Positions 8,242 to 15,251 of a stretch of DNA of 33,890 bases are shown in pieces. Each line of letters begins with the position of its first letter. The first letter of the stretch is position 1. Origin of the DNA: Nitrospira sp. GTDB taxonomy: Bacteria; Nitrospirota; Nitrospiria; Nitrospirales; Nitrospiraceae. The translations under genes and the position numbers were made by a program. The stretch covers positions 1 to 33,890 of the forward strand of contig JACOEJ010000022.1 of NCBI GenBank assembly GCA_024998645.1. Reading direction: 5' to 3'. The notes beneath the pieces are model-generated. The model was not told where the DNA came from, ran no database searches, and saw only the letters and a program-made list of their open reading frames with translations.

Positions 8242-8721
8242 TCATCGCGGCTTCACCGGCAACGGCACCGTCAGCACCGGACAGCCCGCCGTCCGCACCA
8301 CTTTTTCTGCCGTACTGCCAAAGAAAATCTTATCGACACTTCCCGACCGGCCTCCATAGCTGCCCATGACGACGAGATCGACCTTTTCGACCCGGGCAGC
8401 CTTCGCAATCTCTACAAACGGCGCGCCCTCTAAGACCACCCGATTCATCTCAATCCCTTTTGCCGCCTCGGAATCGAGCAATCGGCGGACATTCAACCGG
8501 GCAAAATGCCGCAGGCGGCGCTTCTGGGCCGTCGCATCAGACGGTACCGCAAGCAATCCCATCCGATTAAAAGTGCTAAGTGCGCTCGTGTCGATCACAT
8601 GCGCCACCAAAATCTCGGCGCCGCACAGCCGCGCCAACCCGCAGGCCACCCGGAAGGCCTCTTCTGAGCAAGGCGAAAAATCCACCGGCACTAGAATGGA
8701 AGAGAACGGCCTATCTACCAT
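8242..8721 (-). CDS. universal stress protein, single UspA domain
   Basis: About 159 aa forming one UspA domain (SSILVPVDFSPCSEEAF at the N-terminus, CPVLTV at the C-terminus). The nucleotide loop reads GSYGGRSGSVDKIFFGST, which puts 11 residues between the second and third glycines rather than the usual 9, so ATP binding may differ. Two ATGs are possible, 8742 and 8721. I prefer 8721 because the sigma-54-like promoter upstream would start transcription near 8749, leaving almost no leader for 8742. First gene of the long minus-strand run that continues 34 bp later with the cupredoxin. Confidence 0.9.
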   Translation of the reverse strand: MVDRPFSSILVPVDFSPCSEEAFRVACGLARLCGAEILVAHVIDTSALSTFNRMGLLAVPSDATAQKRRLRHFARLNVRRLLDSEAAKGIEMNRVVLEGAPFVEIAKAARVEKVDLVVMGSYGGRSGSVDKIFFGSTAEKVVRTAGCPVLTVPLPVKPR

Positions 8722-8759
8722 GACGACCTCACGACTCAACATATCTCTCTTGCCCTATC

Positions 8760-8775
8760 AGCAAGGCCAATGCCA
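8760..8775 (-). promoter_or_regulatory. candidate sigma-54 (-24/-12) promoter for the usp-cupredoxin-usp-fds run
   Basis: On the minus strand the sequence is TGGCATTGGCCTTGCT, against the sigma-54 consensus TGGCACRNNNNTTGCW. The obligatory GG and GC are separated by exactly 10 bases. The predicted transcription start is near 8749, 28 bp before the preferred usp start. This is the best of the seven matches in the window. Confidence 0.62.
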
Positions 8776-9046
8776 CTGCATTACAATCACAGTCCTGAGA
8801 TTGACCTCACATAGAAACAACGGCTTGCTCGCCGCTGTCCATGACAACAGCTCCGGGCCTTCACTACTTTCTCTCGTATCGGGGAGGCCTGCTACAGTAT
8901 CTCGCCCCCTCCTGGGGCAGAAGGCGACAGACGCCGCTCCCAGTGAAGAGGGATAGACAAGGACTCAAGACATCATTCAAAGAGAAACCCTTTCGTCCCT
9001 TGTGCTTTCACATCACCCTCCTACCCTGCGATCTGAAATGCCGGAA
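8776..9046. other. divergent intergenic region between two candidate sigma-54 promoters
   Basis: The gap between the minus-strand usp (start 8721) and the plus-strand 31-aa gene (start 9090) is 368 bp. Its two ends hold candidate sigma-54 promoters. The middle shows no convincing gene, and has a size suited to enhancer-binding protein sites shared by both promoters. No specific activator site could be identified by eye. Confidence 0.4.
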
Positions 9047-9062
9047 CGGCATTGGACTTGCT
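9047..9062 (+). promoter_or_regulatory. candidate sigma-54 promoter for the 31-aa peptide, usp, cytochrome run
   Basis: CGGCATTGGACTTGCT keeps GG-N10-GC spacing and the TTGCT -12 element. It differs from the minus-strand site at 8760 at only two positions out of 16. A start near 9073 would give a 17-nt leader containing the AAGAGGAG ribosome-binding site of the gene at 9090. Confidence 0.52.
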
Positions 9063-9089
9063 GACTCCACCGAGTAAGAGGAGACGCTT

Positions 9090-9185
9090 ATGACACGCAC
9101 ACACTGGATTCTGGTAGGAGCAATTGTGCTGGGTGTGGCGGTCGGCGTGTATCTCCTCTTCTTCTGTCCAACGGACTGTCACTGA
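9090..9185 (+). CDS. 31-aa single-span membrane peptide ending in CPTDCH
   Basis: A very short gene: MTRTHW, then a hydrophobic helix ILVGAIVLGVAVGVYLLFF, then CPTDCH and stop. Support is strong for its size: AAGAGGAG sits seven bases before the ATG, a candidate sigma-54 promoter lies just upstream, and a usp gene follows 18 bp later. The basic N-terminus (Arg3) suggests N-in topology with the Cys-Pro-Thr-Asp-Cys-His tail in the periplasm, where it could bind a metal or form a disulfide. No known family comes to mind. It might instead be a leader peptide, but the membrane helix argues for a functional product. Confidence 0.65.
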   Translation: MTRTHWILVGAIVLGVAVGVYLLFFCPTDCH

Positions 9186-9203
9186 GCAACAGAGAGGTCG
9201 CCG

Positions 9204-10067
9204 ATGAAAACGCTGCTGGCCATAGATGGATCGGATCAATCCTATGAGGCGGTCCGTGCGCTAAAGTACCTGGCCCGCGCTGAGGAATTGCATATTCTGC
9301 ATATCCTGGATATCCCGTCACCAGCCTATCCGATGATGGTGCCGGAAGTCGCCCAAGAACTATATACGACCATCGAGCGCACAATGCGTGAAGATGGCGC
9401 AAGGTTACTGGATCGCATTGTGTCGCTCCTGCCGACGGATTCCGGTCCTGTGACCAAACACATGGAGATCGGTTCACCAGCCGATCGGATCGTGGGGTAT
9501 GCAGAACAGCATCAGATCGATCTCATTCTTGTCGGAGCACGCGGGCTTGGACCGATCAAGGAACGGCTGATCGGCAGTGTCTCCCATCGGGTGCTCACCT
9601 TTTCCAAGAGCGCCGTTCTCATCCTGCCAAACTTTGTGAAATCCCTGAAGCAGGTGCTGCTGCCGCTGCAAGGGTCACAAGACGCCGAGCGAGCGCTCTT
9701 GTTTCTCCGACAACATCCATTCCGGGAAGCGGTTACGATTACAGCACTCACGGTGCTCCCGCAGACCAGGCCGCCCTGGCCGGTCGACGCCGTGGCAGAG
9801 CGGGAAATGGAAGGTCAGGCGCTCCGGAGCGCCGAGACCTTCATCAACTCCGTGGCGGCAGATCTGAAACAAATGGGCTATAGCACGCATGCGAAATCAA
9901 CATTGGGCGTTCCGGTCGAAGCGATTCTTCAAGAGGCCAAAGCCATCAGTGCCGATCTGCTGATGATGGGGTCTCGCGGTCGCCACGGGCTGAGCCGGAT
10001 GGTGCTCGGCAGCGTCGCGCACGCCGTCCTTCATCATGCGCAACGTCCGCTGTTGGTCTTCCACTAG
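9204..10067 (+). CDS. tandem universal stress protein (two UspA domains)
   Basis: 287 aa with two UspA domains, about 1-140 and 148-287. It begins directly with the first strand (MKTLLAIDGSDQSYEAV). Both nucleotide loops are intact: GARGLGPIKERLIGS in the first and GSRGRHGLSRMVLGS in the second, fitting G-2x-G-9x-G-S. A GAGAGG ribosome-binding site precedes the ATG. It follows the 31-aa membrane peptide by 18 bp and precedes the zinc-ribbon gene by 16 bp, so these are probably one transcript. Cytoplasmic stress-survival role by family. Confidence 0.93.
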   Translation: MKTLLAIDGSDQSYEAVRALKYLARAEELHILHILDIPSPAYPMMVPEVAQELYTTIERTMREDGARLLDRIVSLLPTDSGPVTKHMEIGSPADRIVGYAEQHQIDLILVGARGLGPIKERLIGSVSHRVLTFSKSAVLILPNFVKSLKQVLLPLQGSQDAERALLFLRQHPFREAVTITALTVLPQTRPPWPVDAVAEREMEGQALRSAETFINSVAADLKQMGYSTHAKSTLGVPVEAILQEAKAISADLLMMGSRGRHGLSRMVLGSVAHAVLHHAQRPLLVFH

Positions 10068-10083
10068 CGGAGCCATAGCTGAT

Positions 10084-10248
10084 ATGCCAATGTATGATTA
10101 TAAGTGTCTCGACTGCGGCAAGGAGTCATTGATCGTGGTGACCCTGAAAGAACACGAACGCGGTGAAGTGCAATGCCCATCCTGCGGCAGTAAGAAGCTA
10201 CAACAACTATTCACCTCATTCATTGCCCACACCACCAAGAAGAGTTGA
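10084..10248 (+). CDS. FmdB-type zinc ribbon protein
   Basis: 54 aa. It starts MPMYDYKCLDCGKE and has a second CPSCGSKKLQQLFT knuckle, giving the four-cysteine zinc ribbon of the FmdB/CxxC_CxxC_SSSS regulatory family. The family is of unknown biochemical role; it was named for a gene near formamidase and is often called a putative regulator. The start at 10084 matches the conserved family N-terminus, with GGAG 11 bases upstream. The stop overlaps the next gene's ATG in a TGATG arrangement, which indicates coupling with the cytochrome c gene. Confidence 0.88.
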   Translation: MPMYDYKCLDCGKESLIVVTLKEHERGEVQCPSCGSKKLQQLFTSFIAHTTKKS

Positions 10249-10616
10249 TGATGCCGAAGACATCTCGAACGCTCGTATTCGCCGCCGGTGTCAGTCTCCT
10301 ACTATGTACTCTCTCTGTTGCCGCCCAGGACCTTCCTGCCGACCTGCCCAGAGGCAAGGCGCTATATCAGAACCACTGCGCATCCTGCCACGGCCAGACC
10401 GGCTGGGGAGACGGCCCCACCGCTGCATCGCTCAGAGTTGCGCCGGCCAACTTTCATCTGTTTCGATCCTTTCTGAAATCCGATGAAGAACTGTTGCGTA
10501 CGATCGAACACGGCATCGTCTTCAGTCCCATGCATGCCTGGACCGGCAGCCTGACCGAAGGGCAAATGATTGATGTATTGGCCTATGTGCGGCTGCTCTC
10601 TCAGCAAGGCAAGTGA
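10248..10616 (+). CDS. small periplasmic class I cytochrome c
   Basis: 122 aa with a cleavable signal peptide (SRTLVFAAGVSLLLCTLSVAAQ) and a single heme-binding CASCHG motif followed by GWGDGP. A methionine in the C-terminal half (FSPMHAW) is the likely distal heme ligand. The size and the terminal helix MIDVLAYVRLLSQQ are normal for a mono-heme cytochrome of the cytochrome c oxidase/CccA group. It should shuttle electrons in the periplasm. The start may be 10248 or the next codon (ATGATG). It overlaps the zinc ribbon gene and is 52 bp upstream of the pentapeptide-repeat gene. Confidence 0.9.
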   Translation: MMPKTSRTLVFAAGVSLLLCTLSVAAQDLPADLPRGKALYQNHCASCHGQTGWGDGPTAASLRVAPANFHLFRSFLKSDEELLRTIEHGIVFSPMHAWTGSLTEGQMIDVLAYVRLLSQQGK

Positions 10617-10668
10617 CATACCTCCATTGACAATTGACTGTTAGAACGAACCACTAGAGGAGACCGAG

Positions 10669-12090
10669 ATGATTCATTCGGCAGTACGTCAGGGACTGTT
10701 CCTATTTATCGTATCCACCATTGCCACAACCCCAATTCTGGCAGCAACCACAACCCCTCCACCAAGCCATGTCCAGCGATGCGAGCAACCACACAAGAAG
10801 AGCACTTTGTCTCCAGCCGCCATCCGCAACACACTCCACGCCCACCAGGAATGGCTCGAACAGCGGGACAGCCCCGGGCATAAACGGGCGGATTTCTGTG
10901 GAGCCGACTTACGGCAGGCCGCCCTCGAGGGGGCCAATCTCGAACGCGCCCGTATGGAAGGCGTCAACCTCAGGCAGGCCAATCTCAGACAAAGCATCCT
11001 GACGCAAGCCAGCCTTGCCGGCGCCGACCTTACCAAAGCCAACCTCGAAGACAGCAATCTGGTCGGTGCGGATTTGCGTCATGCCAAACTGACGCATGCG
11101 AATCTCCTCCGTGTGATCGGCGATGAAGCAGCACTGTACAATGCCGCGTTGTCCGGCGCCCAATTGCACGATTCCATTTTCGAACGGGCCCATTTCGAGG
11201 GAGCCGATCTTTCGTCGGCTGACTTTACAAATGCGACACTGGTCGACAGCTACCTGTACGGAGCTAATCTTCAGGGGGCCGTTTTAACCGGAGCCGATTT
11301 GATGGGCGCGGATCTTCGCCGGACCGACATGTCGAAAGCCACAATGTTTCAGACCAACTTGCAGGGGGCTCTGCTCGATGGTGCTCGCTTGAATCATGCC
11401 CGTATGATGGAAGCGGATCTGGAAAGCGCCTACCTGGATGATACCGACCTTCGACACGCCGATCTTCGTGACGCCATCCTCCGCGGGGCGGATCTCCGTC
11501 ATGCGAATCTGGAGGGCACCCGCCTCGCACTAGCCGATCTCGAAGGCGCCAATCTGGAAGGTGCGCGCCTCATTAAGGCTTCGCTGCAATCTTCCAAGTT
11601 GCGCATGGTCATCCTCTACAAAGCCCTCATCGACCAGGCTGATTTCCGTGATACGAATCTACATCACGCCGTGATGATCGGCACACACGGCGCCGACGCC
11701 GTCTTCACCAAAGCCGCTCTGCACGAGATCTATGCCCCCAAAGCGTCTCTGCCTCGGGCACAATTCAATGAAGCCACACTCGACTCAGCCAATCTCGTCG
11801 CCGCCGACCTGAGTGATGCCAATTTCAATCATGCCAATTTGACCCACGCCAATCTGCAGGAAGCCAAGCTGAATGGAGCCTCATTCAATGGGGCAGATCT
11901 CAGCGGCGCACGCCTTGATGCGGCCGACATCCGTCAGACGAACTTCTACGGAGCCAACCTGTCCTCAACGACCGGACTGACCCAAGCTCAACTGGATACG
12001 GCCTGTGTCGATAACCAGACTCTGTTGCCGGCGGAGCTCAGCCGACCGACGCCCTGCGCCGTGACAAAGAAAAAATCCGCAGGCCGATAG
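10669..12090 (+). CDS. exported pentapeptide-repeat protein
   Basis: 473 aa. An N-terminal signal peptide (LFLFIVSTIATTPILA, likely cleavage before ATT) is followed by a Pro/His-rich linker and then, from about residue 75 to 455, nearly continuous A(D/N)Lxx pentapeptide repeats such as GADLRQAALEGANLERA. These fold into a right-handed quadrilateral beta-helix. Some pentapeptide proteins mimic DNA and protect gyrase, but an exported one cannot do that; surface, scaffold or binding roles are more likely. The repeats near residues 310-370 are less regular. The ribosome-binding site is GAGGAGACC. It is the last clear gene of the plus-strand stress run. Confidence 0.9.
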   Translation: MIHSAVRQGLFLFIVSTIATTPILAATTTPPPSHVQRCEQPHKKSTLSPAAIRNTLHAHQEWLEQRDSPGHKRADFCGADLRQAALEGANLERARMEGVNLRQANLRQSILTQASLAGADLTKANLEDSNLVGADLRHAKLTHANLLRVIGDEAALYNAALSGAQLHDSIFERAHFEGADLSSADFTNATLVDSYLYGANLQGAVLTGADLMGADLRRTDMSKATMFQTNLQGALLDGARLNHARMMEADLESAYLDDTDLRHADLRDAILRGADLRHANLEGTRLALADLEGANLEGARLIKASLQSSKLRMVILYKALIDQADFRDTNLHHAVMIGTHGADAVFTKAALHEIYAPKASLPRAQFNEATLDSANLVAADLSDANFNHANLTHANLQEAKLNGASFNGADLSGARLDAADIRQTNFYGANLSSTTGLTQAQLDTACVDNQTLLPAELSRPTPCAVTKKKSAGR

Positions 12091-12114
12091 CCGGCATGAG
12101 GGTGGCGACAAAGA

Positions 12115-12240
12115 ATGAGCGAGTTAAGAAGCAGCGCGATGATCTTCGGCTGGAAAAAGCCGCTGGCGACGGAAGGAATCGATGTGATGCGCGGCCTGCT
12201 GAGATCAGGCCATGAACGGTTGTGGCTGGGACTCCACTAA
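12115..12240 (+). CDS. doubtful 41-aa reading frame
   Basis: A frame starting MSELRSSAMIFGWKKPLATEG and ending in RLWLGLH. The ribosome-binding site is weak (GGGTGG) and its end coincides with a terminator-like hairpin. It may be a small gene, a gene remnant or chance. No family recognised. Confidence 0.2.
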   Translation: MSELRSSAMIFGWKKPLATEGIDVMRGLLRSGHERLWLGLH

Positions 12241-12266
12241 GAACTCCAGCCGGCACAGTCCCACAA
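12220..12266. terminator. hairpin with bulge downstream of the pentapeptide gene
   Basis: GGGACT (12228-12233) pairs with AGTCCC (12257-12262), and the stem extends to TTGT/ACAA at the base with a 4-nt bulge. No T-tract follows. Its position between convergent genes suits a terminator. Confidence 0.3.
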
Positions 12267-12304
12267 TTTCGCCGATGCCGAACGTGCCGTGCCGGAGCTC
12301 CAAT

Positions 12305-12327
12305 GCCTAACGGACGACCGGTTAGGC
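12305..12327 (-). terminator. hairpin overlapping the stop codon of the small zinc-ribbon gene
   Basis: GCCTAAC (12305-12311) and GTTAGGC (12321-12327) form a perfect 7-bp stem, and the TAA stop of the minus-strand gene lies within one arm. No T-run follows, so it may protect the 3' end of the mRNA rather than terminate. Confidence 0.3.
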
Positions 12328-12501
12328 AGCGGCGGTTTCAACTTCCTTCGCGGCTTTGGCAGCGAGACTGTTTTTGCGATTGTTGGAGATCGTCCGATCG
12401 ATGATCGCACCACAATTGACGCACTTCCAAGCATAGAACACCAGAAAGAAATCCGAGAAGCGCTCCAACATCATCAAGCCTTTGCATTTCGGACAACCCA
12501 T
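12322..12501 (-). CDS. 59-aa zinc-ribbon protein
   Basis: The protein begins MGCPKCKGLMMLERFSDFF and continues with WKCVNCGAIID, so it has two CxxC knuckles about 25 residues apart, enough for one zinc ribbon. The tail is basic and alanine-rich (NRKNSLAAKAAKEVETAAA). Such small proteins often bind nucleic acid or a protein partner; no specific function is known to me. The start at 12501 is fixed by an excellent GGGGAGG ribosome-binding site eight bases upstream; an open frame extends 22 codons further without a site. A good sigma-54-like promoter lies 47-62 bp upstream, linking this gene to the other stress genes. Confidence 0.8.
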   Translation of the reverse strand: MGCPKCKGLMMLERFSDFFLVFYAWKCVNCGAIIDRTISNNRKNSLAAKAAKEVETAAA

Positions 12502-12840
12502 GATTATTTCCTCCCCAGGTGAAAGTTGACGTATGCCTGGGGGGTTGAGCAAGTTGCGATCCAGCATTACAGTTTTATAATTATCAAATACTTAGAATAC
12601 AAGTTGCCTAAAATTGTCTCTGTGGAGACTACTTATACGTACATTATTGTACAGCTTGTCGCATTTATATGCTGAGCGTAGCTCGCGACATCGATTTCTA
12701 AGGAATTTTCGTCAAAACCGTCTTCATGCAAGTACGTTTCTAGAGAAAATAATCATAGCGGACACCAAACTTTCATCATTTTAATCTAACTTATTAGCCA
12801 CTTGCGAAAATAGTTCAAATATGAACGATAGGATCAAGCG
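12502..12840. other. AT-rich intergenic region with a small palindrome
   Basis: No gene is visible in these 339 bp. From about 12564 the sequence becomes clearly AT-rich compared with the GC-rich genes on both sides. GTACATTATTGTAC (12640-12653) is a 5-bp inverted repeat with a 4-nt centre and could be an operator. The left end holds the sigma-54-like promoter of the minus-strand gene. Confidence 0.5.
12548..12563 (-). promoter_or_regulatory. candidate sigma-54 promoter for the 59-aa zinc-ribbon gene
   Basis: Minus-strand TGGATCGCAACTTGCT matches TGGCACRNNNNTTGCW at all but two defined positions, with GG-N10-GC. A start near 12537 gives a 36-nt leader that contains the GGGGAGG ribosome-binding site. 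Confidence 0.5.
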
Positions 12841-13521
12841 ATGATGACTAGACCCGAGCACAATGTCCAGATCGTTTACGGAAAACTGGCTCTTGAAGGC
12901 ATTCTCGGCATCCCACCCAGCCCTAGCGGCGTCATCATCTTTGCTCACGGTAGCGGCAGTGGCCGATTAAGCCCCCGAAACAACTTCGTCGCCCGCTATC
13001 TGCAACAGAACGGCCTCGCAACCCTGTTGCTTGACCTACTCATGCCGGGCGAGGCCGAGGATCGACGGAATGTGTTTGATATCGATCTACTGGCCGATCG
13101 GCTCTTAGCGGCAAAAGCCTGGTTGAAAGAAGAACCGGGGACAGAGAAGTTGAGGATCGGCTACTTCGGCGCGAGCACCGGAGCCGGCGCGGCACTGCAA
13201 GCCGCAGCGAGAGACTCCTCCAACGTCCAGGCCATCGTGTCACGAGGCGGACGGCCCGACTTGGCAGAAGCCTATCTGCCCTCAGTGACCGCGCCTACTC
13301 TGCTGATTGTCGGCGGGTGGGATGAACCGGTGATCGAGATAAACCAATCCGCCTACGAACTTCTGACCTGTGAAAAGAAACTCATCATCGTTCCCGGCGC
13401 CACGCATCTCTTCGAAGAGCCGGGCACGCTGGAAGCGGTCGCGGACCACGCATGCAAGTGGTTTCTGCACTACCTTCACGGAGCAGAAAATGGGAAGAGT
13501 TGCGGAGGTGCTATTTACTGA
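12841..13521 (+). CDS. alpha/beta hydrolase, dienelactone hydrolase-like
   Basis: 226 aa, cytoplasmic. It has the oxyanion/turn motif FAHGSGSGR near residue 35, the nucleophile elbow GASTGAG (Ser112), the acid GGWDEPV (Asp161) and the histidine PGATHLF (His189), forming a complete Ser-Asp-His triad. This subtype is often found alone or fused to a phosphoribosyltransferase domain in bacteria; a fused form occurs among mycobacterial hypoxia genes. The substrate is unknown. The start at 12841 follows AGGATC; an ATGATG pair leaves one codon of doubt. The 3' end overlaps the convergent kinase gene by 7 bp. Confidence 0.88.
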   Translation: MMTRPEHNVQIVYGKLALEGILGIPPSPSGVIIFAHGSGSGRLSPRNNFVARYLQQNGLATLLLDLLMPGEAEDRRNVFDIDLLADRLLAAKAWLKEEPGTEKLRIGYFGASTGAGAALQAAARDSSNVQAIVSRGGRPDLAEAYLPSVTAPTLLIVGGWDEPVIEINQSAYELLTCEKKLIIVPGATHLFEEPGTLEAVADHACKWFLHYLHGAENGKSCGGAIY

Positions 13522-14045
13522 ACAAACCGTTCCTTCACCAGCGCGAAGACGTTTTCCGCTGCTTCATTCGCCGGGACATGTGTCGTATCGATGGTGAGAT
13601 CGGGGTGGAGAGGCACTTCATAGGGCTCTTGCAGCCCCGGCACAGTGCTGGTTTCACCTCGCTGGCCGCGCTGATATGTCCCTTTGTAGTCGCGCTGCAT
13701 GCAGGTCTCCAGTGGACACACCACCGCCACTTCGATAAATCGGGGAATCAGACTCCTGGCAAAGTCGCGATACTCACGCCGGGTGGCCGTAGCATCAAAG
13801 AGGACGGTCACGCCATGCGTCACCAGCTTCGCCCCCATCAGTGCCAACGCGCGATAGAAGAGGTCCCGCTCGGCCTGCGAGTAGGTCGCCTCCGGCGTGA
13901 GCACGCGTCGGACTTCATCGGATTCCAACACTTCCACGTGAAGACCCGTAGCCTCAAGCTGAGGCTTGAGCGCACGCACGATGGTGCTCTTGCCGGAAGC
14001 CGGCAGGCCCGTGATCCAGATGGCGAAACTTTGGGGTCGATTCAT
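13515..14045 (-). CDS. cysC: adenylylsulfate-kinase-like P-loop kinase
   Basis: 176 aa. Walker A is GLPASGKST (residues 13-21). Further CysC-like features are the ESDEVRR segment (around 42), FDATATRREYRD and RDYKGTYQRGQRGE, which corresponds to the RDxKGxY substrate loop of APS kinase. The classical reaction phosphorylates adenylylsulfate to PAPS. However, no sulfate-assimilation genes lie nearby; the gene follows a phosphotransferase in the order found in fused APH/P-loop proteins, so the true substrate may differ. It is convergent with the hydrolase and overlaps its end by 7 bp. Confidence 0.75.
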   Translation of the reverse strand: MNRPQSFAIWITGLPASGKSTIVRALKPQLEATGLHVEVLESDEVRRVLTPEATYSQAERDLFYRALALMGAKLVTHGVTVLFDATATRREYRDFARSLIPRFIEVAVVCPLETCMQRDYKGTYQRGQRGETSTVPGLQEPYEVPLHPDLTIDTTHVPANEAAENVFALVKERFVQ

Positions 14046-14055
14046 AAGCAGAGCC

Positions 14056-14118
14056 CAGCTATCAGCAATCTACTCTCAGCTTCCAGCATCGTTTGAATCC
14101 AAAGCCTGCTGATAGCTG
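14056..14118. repeat. intergenic inverted repeat with 12-bp perfect arms
   Basis: CAGCTATCAGCA (14056-14067) is repeated inverted as TGCTGATAGCTG (14107-14118) with 39 nt between. It fills most of the 92-bp gap between the phosphotransferase and kinase genes. The spacer contains further CAGC/GCTG units. It resembles a REP-like palindromic element and could form a cruciform or an mRNA hairpin. Only this copy was seen in the window. Confidence 0.6.
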
Positions 14119-14137
14119 AATGCTGACAACTCATGCC

Positions 14138-15223
14138 TCACCCGCAATACTCATTCACCCGTGACGGATCGAAACGCGGCGCGGCAAGGACCTGGTCCAT
14201 AAACCGGAAAATGGTTCGACGGACACCGATCGGCAACGTGGGATACCAGACAGGACTTGCCAGCACCAAGCCACGGAACGCAAAGAACGGCGCAGCGGTT
14301 GCCACGATATCTTCGTCGCCGCTCGCCTCGACATACTCCTCCCAAAAGAGCCGGAAGAGCACTTCGAACGGCCCCTTCAACCGTCCCCACCGGCAGAGCG
14401 AATAGAAGAGGTAGTTGATCGTCATGGATGTCACGTCGTCCGCCGGTTCACCCCACTCCCCGCGTGAGCGATCCAGCACCGCAAAATCGATACTCTTTTT
14501 GAATAAAACATTCCAGGGGTGAAAATCCCCATGCACTTGCGACAATCGTTTTGTCTGTCCGCGCAATCGCCACCGCCAACGGTTGGCAGCTTCCTCAATT
14601 CCGCGTAACAGGTCTTCCGTGATAAACCCGAACCGCTCCGGGTAACTGTCGGTCAGCCCCATGATGCATTCGCCATGACCGATCACCTCCCGCAAGCGGC
14701 GGCGGTACAAATCGGCATCCCGTTTCTTATGCGCATGGATCTGCGCCAGGTACCGCGCGAGGGCGATGGTCCGCTTGCGATCGAGCGGACGAAGCGATCG
14801 CCCCTTGGCAAGCCGTTCCAGATCTTCGTGATAGCTCACACCCTCGGTCCATTGATTCAGGACAAAGTATTCCCGCCCCTCTGCAACCGACAGCAATTTC
14901 TGTGTGCCGGTAAAAATTCCGACGTCGAGCGCCTTCACATGCCGCGGTAGCCGTCCATAAGACTCGTAGTCCCACAACATCGCCTGCGCGCGATCAGCCA
15001 TATGTTCGTGACCGAAGGGGCCAGGCTTCATAGTCTCCAATACGGCCGTGCAAACCTCCCGACCAACACGGAACGTCAGCTTAACCGGTGTCCCATAACC
15101 GTATTGTTTATGTGTACCTTCTGAACTGGCCTTTCCGATCACGCCGAACGACAGTAATGTAGCCTCAGGCCCGAAGCGCGACTGGAGATACTCCTCAAGA
15201 GCCTGTTTTCTCAGCGTAGGCAT
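14138..15223 (-). CDS. APH-like phosphotransferase (kinase fold)
   Basis: 361 aa with the aminoglycoside phosphotransferase/choline kinase fold. The catalytic loop VHGDFHPWN gives His231, Asp233 and Asn238, and the metal-binding segment is LDRSRGEWGEPADDV around 250-265, replacing the more usual IDF/IDW. The N-terminal lobe contains GYGTPVKLTFRV with a likely ATP lysine nearby. It probably phosphorylates a small molecule or protein in the cytoplasm, with no reason to assume drug resistance. M. tuberculosis has a fused APH plus P-loop protein (Rv2004c) in the dormancy regulon; here the two parts are separate genes in the same order. The start has no clear ribosome-binding site and may be leaderless. 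Confidence 0.85.
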   Translation of the reverse strand: MPTLRKQALEEYLQSRFGPEATLLSFGVIGKASSEGTHKQYGYGTPVKLTFRVGREVCTAVLETMKPGPFGHEHMADRAQAMLWDYESYGRLPRHVKALDVGIFTGTQKLLSVAEGREYFVLNQWTEGVSYHEDLERLAKGRSLRPLDRKRTIALARYLAQIHAHKKRDADLYRRRLREVIGHGECIMGLTDSYPERFGFITEDLLRGIEEAANRWRWRLRGQTKRLSQVHGDFHPWNVLFKKSIDFAVLDRSRGEWGEPADDVTSMTINYLFYSLCRWGRLKGPFEVLFRLFWEEYVEASGDEDIVATAAPFFAFRGLVLASPVWYPTLPIGVRRTIFRFMDQVLAAPRFDPSRVNEYCG

Positions 15224-15235
15224 GCAGAAGTGACA

Positions 15236-15251
15236 CGCAAGTCACATTCCA
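15236..15251 (-). promoter_or_regulatory. possible sigma-54 promoter for the phosphotransferase gene
   Basis: Minus-strand TGGAATGTGACTTGCG keeps GG-N10-GC and TTGC. The predicted start is near 15225, only about two bases before the ATG, so the mRNA would be nearly leaderless; that lowers confidence. Confidence 0.35.

Noticed and set aside
10749..12060. Direct repeats within the pentapeptide gene
   Set aside because: They are coding repeats explained by the pentapeptide protein fold and are not a mobile or CRISPR-type array.
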